Of a stretch of DNA of 53,933 bases, positions 15,054 through 23,288 are shown piece by piece (positions within the stretch are counted from its first letter, which is position 1; the number at the start of each line of letters is the position of its first letter). Source of the DNA: CAZEPJ01 sp964514105 (lineage in GTDB: Bacteria > Desulfobacterota > Desulfocorpusculales > Desulfocorpusculum). Both the position numbers and the translations under genes were made by a program. The notes under the pieces are model-generated. The model saw only the letters and a program-made list of their open reading frames with translations, did no database searches and was not told where the DNA came from. The stretch spans positions 1 to 53,933 of the forward strand of contig CAZEPJ010000026.1 of assembly GCA_964514105.1 (NCBI GenBank), in the 5' to 3' direction.

Positions 15054-18000
15054 ATGGACAAGGTCGGTTCTGTGCTGGTGGCTGGCGGCGGGATCGCAGG
15101 CGTGCAGGCTGCCCTCGACCTGGCCGATTCGGGATACTTCGTATACCTGGTGGAGCAGTCCGCGGCCATTGGCGGGGTGATGTCCCAACTGGACAAGACC
15201 TTCCCCACCAACGATTGCTCCATGTGCATCCTCTCTCCCAAACTCGTGGAGTGCGGCAGGCATCTCAATATCCAGATCCTCACCCTGAGCGAGATCGAAT
15301 CGGTCGAGGGACAGGAGGGCAACTTCCAGGTCACCGTGCTGAAACATCCCCGGTTCGTGGAGGAGGACAAGTGCGTGGCCTGCGGGGTGTGTGCCCAGAA
15401 ATGCCCCAAGAAGGTGGACAACCCCTTCGATGAGGCGCTGGGGCAGAGGCGGGCCATCTACGTCCTGTACCCCCAGGCCGTACCGCTCAAGTATGCCATC
15501 GACAAGGACCACTGCATCTACTTCGAGAAGGGGAAGTGCCGCGCGTGCGAGAAGTTCTGCGCCAACAAGGCCATCAACTTCGACCAGAAGGAGGAGCGCC
15601 TCACCCTCAACGTGGGGTCCGTCATCCTGGCCCCGGGCTTCGAGGCTTTCGATGCCGATCTGATAACCCACTACGGTTACTCCAAGTACCCCAATGTGGT
15701 GACGAGCAAGGAGTTCGAACGGATCCTGAGCGCCTCCGGACCGTACCAGGGACATCTGGTGCGACCCTCGGATCGCAAGGAGCCCTCCAGGGTGGCGTGG
15801 ATCCAGTGCGTCGGTTCCCGGAACGTCAATCAGTGCGACCACAGTTACTGCTCCGCGGTCTGTTGCATGTACGCCATCAAAGAGGCCGTCATCGCCAAGG
15901 AACACAGTCACCATCCTCTGGACACCACCATCTTCTACATGGACATGCGGACATACGGCAAGGAGTTCGAAAAGTACTACAATCGAGCCAGGGATGAGAT
16001 GAAGGTCCGCTTCGTCCGCTCCAGGGTACACACGGTTGTGGAGGAGCCCGACTCCCGCGATCTCACCATCCGCTTTCTCACGGAACAGGGCGCCGTAGCG
16101 GAGGAGGGATTTGATATGGTGGTCCTTTCTGTGGGGCTCCAGACCTCCCGGGAACTCGCCGAGCGGGCCAGGAAACTGGGGGTTGAACTCAACGAGCACC
16201 GCTTCTGCGCCACGAGCAGCTTTGACCCGGTGGCCACCTCCCGCCGGGGGATTTACGTCTGCGGGGCCTTTCAGGGGCCCAAGGACATCCCCCAGGCCGT
16301 CATGGAGGCGAGCGCGGCCGCCAGCAGCGCGGGATGCGCGCTGGCGGCGGTGCGAGGGACCCTGGTCAAGGAGAAGGTCTATCCCACCGAACGCAACGTC
16401 GTGGGCGATGTCCCCCGCATCGGGGTGTTCGTCTGCAACTGCGGGATCAATATCGGCTCTGTGGTCAACGTCCCCGCCGTGGCCGAGTATGCGGCCGGCC
16501 TCCCCAACGTGGTCCACGTGGAGCAGAATCTCTTCTCCTGCTCCCAGGACACCCAGGACCGAATGAAGGGGATCATCCAGGAGAAGCAGCTCAATCGGGT
16601 GGTGGTGGCCTCGTGCAGCCCCCGGACCCACGAACCGCTGTTCCAGGAGACTTGCCGCGATGCCGAGCTGAACAAGTATCTCTTCGAGATGGCCAACATC
16701 CGGGATCAATGCTCCTGGGTGCATCAGGGGTCCCCAGAGGCGGCCACGGAGAAGGCCAAGGACCTGGTGCGAATGGCGGTGGCCAAGGCTGCGCTTCTCG
16801 AGCCCCTCCAGGAGGTGGAGCTGGGGCTCACCCAAACCGCCTTGGTCATCGGCGGAGGCGTGGCTGGCATGGTGGCCTCCCTGGAGCTGGCCTCCCAGGG
16901 TTTCCAGGTGACCCTGGTGGAACAAGGCGACGAACTGGGGGGGAACGCCCGCCTCATCCGACACACTTGGCGGGGCGAGGATGTCCCGGCATATCTCCGG
17001 GGGCTGATCGGGCAAGTGGAGAAACACCCCGGGATCGAACTCCACAAGAATGCCCGGGTGACCGCCGTGGACGGCTTCATGGGGAACTTCACCTCGACAC
17101 TCACCGTGGGAAACGGCTCGGGAGATCCCATTCAGATCAAGCACGGGGCCGTGGTCATTGCCACAGGAGCCAGGGAATCCAGACCCCGGGAATACCTCTA
17201 CGGCGAGGACCCCAGGGTCATGACGGCCCAGGAATTCGACCGCATGGCCGCCCTGGGAGACGAGCGCCTGCACAAGGCCAGGACCGTGGCCTTCATCCAG
17301 TGCGTGGGATCCCGGGAACCCGAACGGCCGTACTGCAGCAAGGTCTGCTGCACCCACAGCTGCCAGAGTGCGATCCACCTCAAGGAGGCCAACCCCGATC
17401 TGGATGTGGTGGTGCTGTACCGCGATATCCGCACGTACGGGGTCAACGAGGACCACTACAAGGCCGCACGGGAAAAGGGAGTGATCTTTCTGCGATACGA
17501 CGTGGAACACAAGCCGCAGCTTGGAAGGAACGCCTCCGGGGCGTTGGAGTTGACCGCCGTGGATCATGTCCTGGGCAGGCCGGTGACGGTGGAGCCGGAT
17601 TTCGTGGTGCTGGCCGCAGCCATCGAGCCGTACGACAACCACGAGATGGCCCAGCTGTACAAGGTACCCCTTAACGACGACGGCTTCTTCCTGGAAGCTC
17701 ACATGAAACTGCGGCCGGTGGATTTCGCCACCGACGGCGTGTTTCTGGCCGGGCTGGCCCACTACCCCAAGCCGCTGGATGAGAGTATCGCCCAGGCCAA
17801 GGCATCGGCGGCCCGGGCGGTGACCGTCCTGTCCTCCCGGACGCTCCAGGTGGGTGGGAAGGTGGCGTATGCGGACCCCAAGAAGTGCACGGGATGCGGC
17901 GTGTGCGAACTCGTCTGCGCATACAAGGCCATCAGCCTCAAGCCCGACACCCTGACATCGGAGGTCAACGAGGCGCTGTGCAAGGGATGCGGGACCTGCG

Positions 18001-18086
18001 CCTCCTCGTGTCGTTCGAGCGCCATTTCTCTGAAGGGGTTCAACGACTCCCAGATCTTCTCCATGATCGACGCGCTGAGCGCGTGA
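15054..18086 (+). CDS. hdrA: Double-module HdrA, flavin iron-sulfur electron-transfer protein
   Basis: 1010 residues, about 350 longer than methanogen HdrA. Residues 1-450 form an extra QmoA-like FAD module (GGGIAGVQAALDLADSG near residue 9) with a ferredoxin motif CVACGVCAQKC and a second Cys group CRACEKFC. From about residue 457 a canonical HdrA begins (FVCNCGINIG), with CSQDTQ, CSPRTHEP, a second FAD site (GGGVAGMVASLELASQG near 598) and a C-terminal pair of ferredoxin motifs (CTGCGVC, CKGCGTC, from about 945). HdrA flavins can bifurcate electrons. ATG 15054 follows CAAGGAGG. The genes behind it are flx-like, but no hdrB or hdrC is present, so the acceptor is unknown. Confidence 0.92.
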   Translation: MDKVGSVLVAGGGIAGVQAALDLADSGYFVYLVEQSAAIGGVMSQLDKTFPTNDCSMCILSPKLVECGRHLNIQILTLSEIESVEGQEGNFQVTVLKHPRFVEEDKCVACGVCAQKCPKKVDNPFDEALGQRRAIYVLYPQAVPLKYAIDKDHCIYFEKGKCRACEKFCANKAINFDQKEERLTLNVGSVILAPGFEAFDADLITHYGYSKYPNVVTSKEFERILSASGPYQGHLVRPSDRKEPSRVAWIQCVGSRNVNQCDHSYCSAVCCMYAIKEAVIAKEHSHHPLDTTIFYMDMRTYGKEFEKYYNRARDEMKVRFVRSRVHTVVEEPDSRDLTIRFLTEQGAVAEEGFDMVVLSVGLQTSRELAERARKLGVELNEHRFCATSSFDPVATSRRGIYVCGAFQGPKDIPQAVMEASAAASSAGCALAAVRGTLVKEKVYPTERNVVGDVPRIGVFVCNCGINIGSVVNVPAVAEYAAGLPNVVHVEQNLFSCSQDTQDRMKGIIQEKQLNRVVVASCSPRTHEPLFQETCRDAELNKYLFEMANIRDQCSWVHQGSPEAATEKAKDLVRMAVAKAALLEPLQEVELGLTQTALVIGGGVAGMVASLELASQGFQVTLVEQGDELGGNARLIRHTWRGEDVPAYLRGLIGQVEKHPGIELHKNARVTAVDGFMGNFTSTLTVGNGSGDPIQIKHGAVVIATGARESRPREYLYGEDPRVMTAQEFDRMAALGDERLHKARTVAFIQCVGSREPERPYCSKVCCTHSCQSAIHLKEANPDLDVVVLYRDIRTYGVNEDHYKAAREKGVIFLRYDVEHKPQLGRNASGALELTAVDHVLGRPVTVEPDFVVLAAAIEPYDNHEMAQLYKVPLNDDGFFLEAHMKLRPVDFATDGVFLAGLAHYPKPLDESIAQAKASAARAVTVLSSRTLQVGGKVAYADPKKCTGCGVCELVCAYKAISLKPDTLTSEVNEALCKGCGTCASSCRSSAISLKGFNDSQIFSMIDALSA

Positions 18087-18218
18087 TCCCGGGCCTCGTG
18101 GGGAGGTGATCTGCCGCGTGTGGAGCGAAACGGGCGCGCGGAAACCGGGAAGTGTGGGGCGCGATCCGGGCGGGGGATCCCGCGCGGGCCCTTGCATTGG
18201 GGATTGAATTCTTTGACT

Positions 18219-18240
18219 CGGGGGTCTTTGACCCCGTTTT
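18219..18240 (+). terminator. Intra-operon hairpin between hdrA and flxD
   Basis: GGGGTC (18221-18226) and GACCCC (18230-18235) form a 6-bp stem with a TTT loop, extended by an outer C-G pair past one bulged G and followed by TTTT. It ends 11 bp before the flxD start. It could partially terminate or process the transcript, altering the HdrA to Flx ratio, and might mask the flxD ribosome site. Confidence 0.4.
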
Positions 18241-18251
18241 CTGGAGGCGCC

Positions 18252-18701
18252 ATGGAGCAGGCAGCAGCGCGCGGGACGTGGGAACCCAAGATCCTGGCAT
18301 TCCTGTGCAACTGGTGCAGTTACGCGGGGGCGGATCTGGCCGGGGTGAGCCGGATGCAGTACCCGCCCAACATCCGGGTCATCCGGATCCCCTGTTCGGG
18401 CCGTATGAACCCGGCGTTCATCTCGGCCGCTTTGCGCAACGGCATCGACGGCGTCCTGGTGTCGGGCTGCCACCCGGGAGATTGTCACTACTTGAGCGGC
18501 AACTTCTTCGCCCGTCGCAAGTTCACGACCTTCAAGAGCCTGCTGGAATACCTGGGAATCGAGGAAGGGCGGGTGCATTTCTCCTGGGTCTCGGCTGCTG
18601 AGGGGGAGAAGTTCTCCCAGGTGGTGCGGCAGGTGACCGACGCGGTCAAGGCCCTGGGCCCGGCCAAACACTACGTTCGAGAGACTGTCGAGGTGTGCTA
18701 G
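18252..18701 (+). CDS. flxD: MvhD/FlxD-type electron-transfer protein
   Basis: 149-residue MvhD-domain protein with the family's Cys set (FLCNWCSYAGADLAG, IPCSGRM, VSGCHPGDCHY). MvhD carries a [2Fe-2S] cluster and docks electrons onto HdrA; the same domain is found at the end of QmoB. GGAGGCG precedes ATG 18252. It sits 165 bp after hdrA and is followed without a gap by the next gene, whose ATG is the base after its stop. The longer frame from 18120 is not family-like. Confidence 0.92.
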   Translation: MEQAAARGTWEPKILAFLCNWCSYAGADLAGVSRMQYPPNIRVIRIPCSGRMNPAFISAALRNGIDGVLVSGCHPGDCHYLSGNFFARRKFTTFKSLLEYLGIEEGRVHFSWVSAAEGEKFSQVVRQVTDAVKALGPAKHYVRETVEVC

Positions 18702-19649
18702 ATGGAGAGAATCGCGGAGCAGATCCGAACCGAGGCGGTGCGATTGCTGGAGAAGGGCGAGGTGGATCTGGTCGTGGGCTTCCGAAGGGGGACCATCCCC
18801 ATGTCCAGCCGTCCCTGGTTGGCCAGAAGCCCGGAAGCGGCCAAGGAATTGCACTGGGACGGGTTCTGCAACCTGAACCTGGTGAACTACGTGACCAAGC
18901 GCAAGGGGCGCGTGGCCGTGGTGGCCAAGGGCTGCGACGCCCGCTCCCTGGTGGGCCATTTCAAGGAACACCAGATCGGGCGCGAGCAGGTTGTGGTCCT
19001 GGGCGTTCCATGCCCGGGGATGCTGGATCGCCGCACGCTCATGGCGAGGGCGGGAGGGGCGGAGATCCTGGAGGCCGTGGAGGAGAGCGGATCGGTCCGG
19101 ATCCGCGGGCGGGGGCTGGACCTCGCGGTGCCGCGCCAGGAGGTCTTGCAGCAGTGCTGCGCCATCTGCGCCCATCGAAACCCCGTGATCTGGGACACCC
19201 TCCTGGGAGCGGAGGTGGCCGAGCAGAAGGCGGATCGCTATGCGGACGTCAGGGCCGTGGAGGCCAAACCGTCGGCTGAGCGATGGGCCTACTTTCGGGA
19301 GATTCTGGCCCCCTGCATACGCTGCTATGCCTGCCGCAATGCGTGTCCCCATTGCTACTGTCAGGAGTGCTTCGTGGACTTCTCGCGGCCCCAGTGGGTG
19401 GGCAAATCCCAGGACCCGGACGATGTCTTCACCTTCCATCTGTTCCGGGCGTTTCACATGGCCGGCCGTTGCACGGACTGCGGCTCCTGCGAGCGGGCGT
19501 GTCCCATGGGGATTCCCGTGCGCATGCTCACCAAGAAGCTGGAGAAGGAGGTCACGGAGCGTTGGGGGTACGAGGTGGGGATGGATCTGCAGACTCCCCC
19601 CCCCCTGGCCGTCTACGAACCCGACGACCCGCAGGATTTCATCAAGTGA
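18702..19649 (+). CDS. FlxC/FrhB-like iron-sulfur protein with two ferredoxin motifs
   Basis: 315 residues. The first 200 lack nucleotide-binding signatures but contain Cys residues (CDARS, CPGM, QQCCAICAHRNP) in a pattern like the F420-hydrogenase/dehydrogenase beta-subunit family. Two ferredoxin motifs follow: CIRCYACRNACPHCYCQEC and CTDCGSCERACP. Proteins of this type link MvhD to the NAD(P)H-oxidising subunit in Flx modules. It starts immediately after flxD. Whether to call it FlxB or FlxC depends on naming, so no symbol is given. The lost F420 context suggests ferredoxin or NADH chemistry. Confidence 0.8.
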   Translation: MERIAEQIRTEAVRLLEKGEVDLVVGFRRGTIPMSSRPWLARSPEAAKELHWDGFCNLNLVNYVTKRKGRVAVVAKGCDARSLVGHFKEHQIGREQVVVLGVPCPGMLDRRTLMARAGGAEILEAVEESGSVRIRGRGLDLAVPRQEVLQQCCAICAHRNPVIWDTLLGAEVAEQKADRYADVRAVEAKPSAERWAYFREILAPCIRCYACRNACPHCYCQECFVDFSRPQWVGKSQDPDDVFTFHLFRAFHMAGRCTDCGSCERACPMGIPVRMLTKKLEKEVTERWGYEVGMDLQTPPPLAVYEPDDPQDFIK

Positions 19650-19792
19650 ACGCGGAGCAGGGGGCACGAGTCGGGAGGCCGATGGCGGCGTGACAGACGG
19701 GTCTGGAGATCCCGAGCGAAGGCCCCGAGTGGCCCTTTCGGCCCATGGCTTCCGGATACTGCGGCTTCCGACGATTGCGAGGTGACAACGGC

Positions 19793-20827
19793 ATGAGCGC
19801 GAGCAGATTGGACAAGGGCGAGGTCCCCAGGTTCGTGGAGGCCCTGAAGCAGAAAGGGTACGGCATTTGGGCACCCGCCAGGGTGGGTGAGGCATGGGAA
19901 TTCCGTCCCATCAAGGGAGAGGCACCCTTCCCCCCCGACTACCTCAACGCCAGGCTCTCCCCCAAGTTCGCGGCGTTCCCCCAATCGGAAGCCATGTTCC
20001 GATTCAGCACGGATCGCGGGCGGCAGGACGCTTTCATCCTCAAGGAAGTCCCCGATCCGGAGGCCCCGGTGCTCCTGCTGGGGATCAGGCCATGCGATGC
20101 CAGATCCTTCCTGTTGCTGGACAAGGTGTTTCTGGTCCAGGGGGCGCAGAGGGATTCGTTCTACCTTCGGCGTCGGGAGAAGATGCTCCTGGTGGGGCTC
20201 GGATGCCAGGCGCCGTGCGCATCCTGTTTCTGTCACTGGACAGGCGGTGGGCCCTTCTCCACGGAGGGGTTGGATCTGCTCATGACGGATGTGGGAGAGG
20301 CGTACCTCGTGGCGCCCACCTCGGACAGAGGGCAGACCCTGCTGGCCGAGGTGGGCCTCTCGGCAGCGAGCCTCCAGGAGGTGGAAAAGGGAGAGCAGCT
20401 GGCCAGGGACGCCCTGGCTGCCATGGGGACCCCGAGGGACCCCCGCCGGATCCAGAAACGGCCTCTCATGGAGCTGTTCGCGGACCCTTACTGGGAAACG
20501 GCCCATGAGACCTGCATCAAGTGCGGGACGTGCACGTACCTGTGCCCCACGTGCAGCTGCTTCGATATCCAGGACGAGGTCCACGGGCCTTGCGGGGTGC
20601 GCGGGCGCAACTGGGACACCTGCATGTTCTCCCTGACCACCCTCCATGCCTCGGGGCACAACCCGAGGCCCACCGGAAAGGAGCGCTTCCGCCAGCGCTT
20701 CATGCACAAGCTCAAGTACTTCCAGGATGATTTCGATTCGGTCATGTGCGTGGGATGCGGCCGGTGCATCCAGTACTGTCCGGTGAACATCGACATCCGG
20801 GAGATCATCCAGGCATTGGGCGCCTGA
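19793..20827 (+). CDS. AsrA/HydB-like iron-sulfur protein (FlxB-type)
   Basis: 344-residue cytoplasmic protein of the family that includes anaerobic sulfite reductase subunit A and sulfhydrogenase subunit B. The N-terminal 220 residues contain GIRPCDARSFLLLD and GCQAPCASCFC; two ferredoxin motifs follow, CIKCGTCTYLCPTCSC and CVGCGRCIQYCP. GAGGTGACAACGGC precedes ATG 19793. Always paired with an AsrB-like flavoprotein, which follows here 19 bp later. It probably relays electrons from NAD(P)H to the Flx/HdrA chain. AsrC, the sulfite-reducing partner of AsrAB, is not present. Confidence 0.85.
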   Translation: MSASRLDKGEVPRFVEALKQKGYGIWAPARVGEAWEFRPIKGEAPFPPDYLNARLSPKFAAFPQSEAMFRFSTDRGRQDAFILKEVPDPEAPVLLLGIRPCDARSFLLLDKVFLVQGAQRDSFYLRRREKMLLVGLGCQAPCASCFCHWTGGGPFSTEGLDLLMTDVGEAYLVAPTSDRGQTLLAEVGLSAASLQEVEKGEQLARDALAAMGTPRDPRRIQKRPLMELFADPYWETAHETCIKCGTCTYLCPTCSCFDIQDEVHGPCGVRGRNWDTCMFSLTTLHASGHNPRPTGKERFRQRFMHKLKYFQDDFDSVMCVGCGRCIQYCPVNIDIREIIQALGA

Positions 20828-20846
20828 GCCCTTGGGAGAGAGAAAG

Positions 20847-21692
20847 ATGGCCGGGAGAAACCCGTATCTGCCTTATCCGGTGAAGATCGATGAGGTCACG
20901 GTTGAGACCGATGACCGCAACCTCAAGAGCTTTCGCCTGGTCTTCCTCGACCCGGAGGACGAAAAGGCCTTCCAGTACACCCCCGGCCAGTTCGCCGAGC
21001 TCTCGGTGGCGGGCAAGGGGGAAATCCCCATCGGGATCGCCTCATCGCCCACGGAGAAGGGGCATCTCCTGTTCACCGTGAACAAGGCCGGTGTGGTCAC
21101 CATGGCGCTTCACAACATGGCGGCGGGGGAGGTCATGGGGGTGCGCGGGCCCATGGGGAAGGGCTTCCCCCTGGACAGGTTCGAGGGCAAGAACGTGGTC
21201 GTGGTCGGTGGGGGATTCGCCTTCACCACCCTGCGCTCCACCATCCAGTACATGCTCGACGGGGAGAACCGGGGGCGCTTCGGGGAGATCACGGTCATAT
21301 ACGGGGCTCGCCGTCCAGGGCTCCTGCTCTACAAGGATACCCTCAAGTCCTGGGAGGCCCGGGACGATATCCAGACCCACTTCACGGTGGACGCCGGCGA
21401 GGACGGCTGGAGTGGCCGCGTGGGCTTCGTCCCCGCCGTGACCGAGCAGGTGGCTCCCAACGCCAAGGACGCCTATGCCATCGTCTGCGGCCCGCCCATC
21501 ATGATCAAGTTCACCATGCCGGTGCTCACCAAGCTCGGATTCACCCCCGAGCAGGTCATCATGTCCCTGGAGAATCGCATGAAATGCGGCATCGGCATCT
21601 GCGGCAAGTGCAACACCGGCCCCAAGTACGTGTGCAAGGACGGGCCGGTTTTCACCCTGGCGGAGCTGAACCAGATACCCACGGAGTACTGA
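20847..21692 (+). CDS. flxA: FAD/NAD(P)-binding [2Fe-2S] oxidoreductase (FlxA/AsrB-like)
   Basis: 281 residues with ferredoxin-reductase architecture: an FAD domain (YTPGQFAELSV, then GIASSPTE), an NAD(P) domain (VVVGGGFAFTTLRS and a terminal CGPPIMI), and a C-terminal [2Fe-2S] site (MKCGIGICGKCNTG). ATG 20847 follows GGGAGAGAGAAAG; an upstream TTG at 20832 is less likely. It should oxidise NAD(P)H or reduce NAD(P) and exchange electrons with the adjacent iron-sulfur protein. Final redox gene of the hdrA-flx run. Confidence 0.88.
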   Translation: MAGRNPYLPYPVKIDEVTVETDDRNLKSFRLVFLDPEDEKAFQYTPGQFAELSVAGKGEIPIGIASSPTEKGHLLFTVNKAGVVTMALHNMAAGEVMGVRGPMGKGFPLDRFEGKNVVVVGGGFAFTTLRSTIQYMLDGENRGRFGEITVIYGARRPGLLLYKDTLKSWEARDDIQTHFTVDAGEDGWSGRVGFVPAVTEQVAPNAKDAYAIVCGPPIMIKFTMPVLTKLGFTPEQVIMSLENRMKCGIGICGKCNTGPKYVCKDGPVFTLAELNQIPTEY

Positions 21693-21719
21693 GGCTGGAG
21701 GTGGGTGGAGGAGGGAGTC

Positions 21720-22202
21720 ATGGCGGGCATTTTCAATGTCAGCGAAGTTGTGGGCATGGCGGTGGAGATCGAGAAACGGGGGGAAGCGTTCTATCTCGAG
21801 ATGGCCGAGCGGGCGAAGGATCGGAAGGTTCGAGAGACCCTGGCCTTCCTGGCGGGGGAGGAGGCCAAACACCGGAGGGTGTTCGGACAGATTCTCTCCA
21901 CCTTGGGACCGCCGGGATTGCCTGCGGGCAGCAGTGAGTCCGAATACTGGGAGTATGTGAACGACCTCATTGACTCCCATTTTCTATTCGACAGCGAGGC
22001 GAGCCGCAGGGCGCTGGCTGCGGCGGCAACCGATCAGGAGGCCGTCCACCTGGCCATGGGATTCGAGAAAGAGTCGATCCTGTTCTTCCTGGAGATGAAG
22101 GGTCTGGTGCCGGCCGAGCATGCGCGGGCCGTGGACGCATGCCTGCAGGAGGAGCGAAGACACCTTCGCAAGCTGGCCGCGGTGATGCGAGAGGGACGGT
22201 GA
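21720..22202 (+). CDS. Ferritin-like (rubrerythrin-family) diiron protein
   Basis: 160 residues forming a four-helix ferritin-like bundle. Metal-ligand type patterns are visible as EIEKRGEAFY, EEAKHRRVF, ESILFFLEMKG and EERRHLRKL, giving the paired Glu and ExxH motifs expected for a diiron site. There is no C-terminal rubredoxin domain, unlike full rubrerythrin. GGAGGGAG lies before ATG 21720. It starts 27 bp after flxA, so an oxidative-stress function using electrons from the same operon is plausible. Confidence 0.85.
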   Translation: MAGIFNVSEVVGMAVEIEKRGEAFYLEMAERAKDRKVRETLAFLAGEEAKHRRVFGQILSTLGPPGLPAGSSESEYWEYVNDLIDSHFLFDSEASRRALAAAATDQEAVHLAMGFEKESILFFLEMKGLVPAEHARAVDACLQEERRHLRKLAAVMREGR

Positions 22203-22345
22203 GCAGCGGCCCGACAAGGGCGGAAGCGGCCCGGGAATCCCCGGGCTTCTTTGTTTGGTGGGCCGGCCGCCAACGGGCGACTCGGGCTTCCGGTCGTCCC
22301 CCTTCCGGCTGAGGATGCGCGGCCCTGGGCGGTGGAGCACACAAG

Positions 22346-22873
22346 ATGAGAGAACTGGTGCATGGACGGGACATCGGAATTCGGACGTACGATCTGGGCG
22401 GGGGGCGGATCCTGGTGGAGGGCAGGCTCCTCGACCAGCGCCATCGCCCGCGCTCCGGAGAGAGCTTCGAGGGCGCCTTCCTGGTCCACGACATGGTGGC
22501 CCGTTTGACGGTGCGGGGGCCCGATATGGTCGTGGAGGCCGTGGAGGCGCAGATGCCCCATCATCCCCGGCAAGGGTGCACGGAAGTCCTTCCGTGGATG
22601 CAGAAGCTGGTGGGCGTGCGGATTGTGAGCGGGTTTACCCAGCAGGTCAAGGATCTGGTGGGAAACAGCAAGGGCTGCGCCCACCTGACGAGCCTCCTGC
22701 TGACTCTGGGCCCTGCAGCGGTGCAGGGGTTCTGGGCGGCGTACGGCGTCAGCGGGGAGGAGGTCCGGGCGGAGGACCCCCGCGTGGGGATGGTCGTCAA
22801 CACTTGTTACCTCTGGCGGGAGGACGGCCCGATCATGCGGGAGTTGCAAGGGACGGGGCGGGGCGGAGGCTGA
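22346..22873 (+). CDS. DUF2889 family protein
   Basis: 175 residues resembling DUF2889: an N-terminal beta-rich half (YDLGGGRILVEGRLLDQR, HDMVARLTV) and the family's central GCAHLTSLLLTLGPAAVQGFW. The function of the family is unknown. It lies 143 bp after the ferritin-like gene with the same orientation and 44 bp before the response regulator. No signal peptide or membrane segment is seen. Confidence 0.8.
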   Translation: MRELVHGRDIGIRTYDLGGGRILVEGRLLDQRHRPRSGESFEGAFLVHDMVARLTVRGPDMVVEAVEAQMPHHPRQGCTEVLPWMQKLVGVRIVSGFTQQVKDLVGNSKGCAHLTSLLLTLGPAAVQGFWAAYGVSGEEVRAEDPRVGMVVNTCYLWREDGPIMRELQGTGRGGG

Positions 22874-22917
22874 TCCGGGGCCTCGCCTGCCCGGGCTGAG
22901 CGTTGCGGAGACCGACC

Positions 22918-23286
22918 ATGGCCAGGATCCTCGTGGTGGACGATGAGGAGACCATCCGCCGGGCCCTGGAGAAGCGGCTCGTGAAGCTGGGCCACGAGGC
23001 GGTGGCGGCGTGCGACGGCGTCGATGCCTGGAGCCGGCTGGCGCGGGAGCAGTTCGACCTGCTCATCACGGACTACAAGATGCCGCGCATGGACGGCATG
23101 GCCCTCCTGGCCAGGATTCGCGAGGGAGGGATCTCCTTACCCGTGATTGTGATCACGGGAACCTCCACCGAGAACCCCCGAATGTTCCTGGAGCATGGGG
23201 CCGTCGCCTATCTCCTCAAACCCATCGCCCGGGAAGAGCTGGAGGCGGCCCTGGCTCGGGCGCTTGCCGGCTCGCCCGGCTTTTGA
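22918..23286 (+). CDS. Stand-alone response-regulator receiver protein
   Basis: 122 residues covering a single CheY-like receiver domain: the acidic pair D8-D9, phospho-acceptor D52 in ITDYKMPRMDG, a Thr in ITGTST and the conserved Lys in LLKPI. No output domain and no neighbouring histidine kinase are present. The ATG at 22918 matches the family start (MARILVVDDEE). Its target is unknown; it converges with the alanine dehydrogenase genes, 2 bp apart. Confidence 0.9.
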   Translation: MARILVVDDEETIRRALEKRLVKLGHEAVAACDGVDAWSRLAREQFDLLITDYKMPRMDGMALLARIREGGISLPVIVITGTSTENPRMFLEHGAVAYLLKPIAREELEAALARALAGSPGF

Positions 23287-23288
23287 CC

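Noticed and set aside
15054..18701. Reading hdrA plus flxD as QmoA/QmoB of the Qmo complex
   Set aside because: The large protein contains the complete HdrA signature and the downstream genes are Flx-like; no QmoC-type membrane subunit follows and the MvhD domain is not fused to it.
14733..19895. Very long reverse-strand open frame of 1720 codons opposite hdrA-flxD-flxC
   Set aside because: It mirrors the codons of clear forward-strand redox genes, has no recognisable domain and is the usual antisense open frame of GC-rich DNA.
19793..21692. AsrABC anaerobic sulfite reductase
   Set aside because: AsrA- and AsrB-like genes are present, but there is no AsrC siroheme subunit and they are embedded in the hdrA-flx operon.
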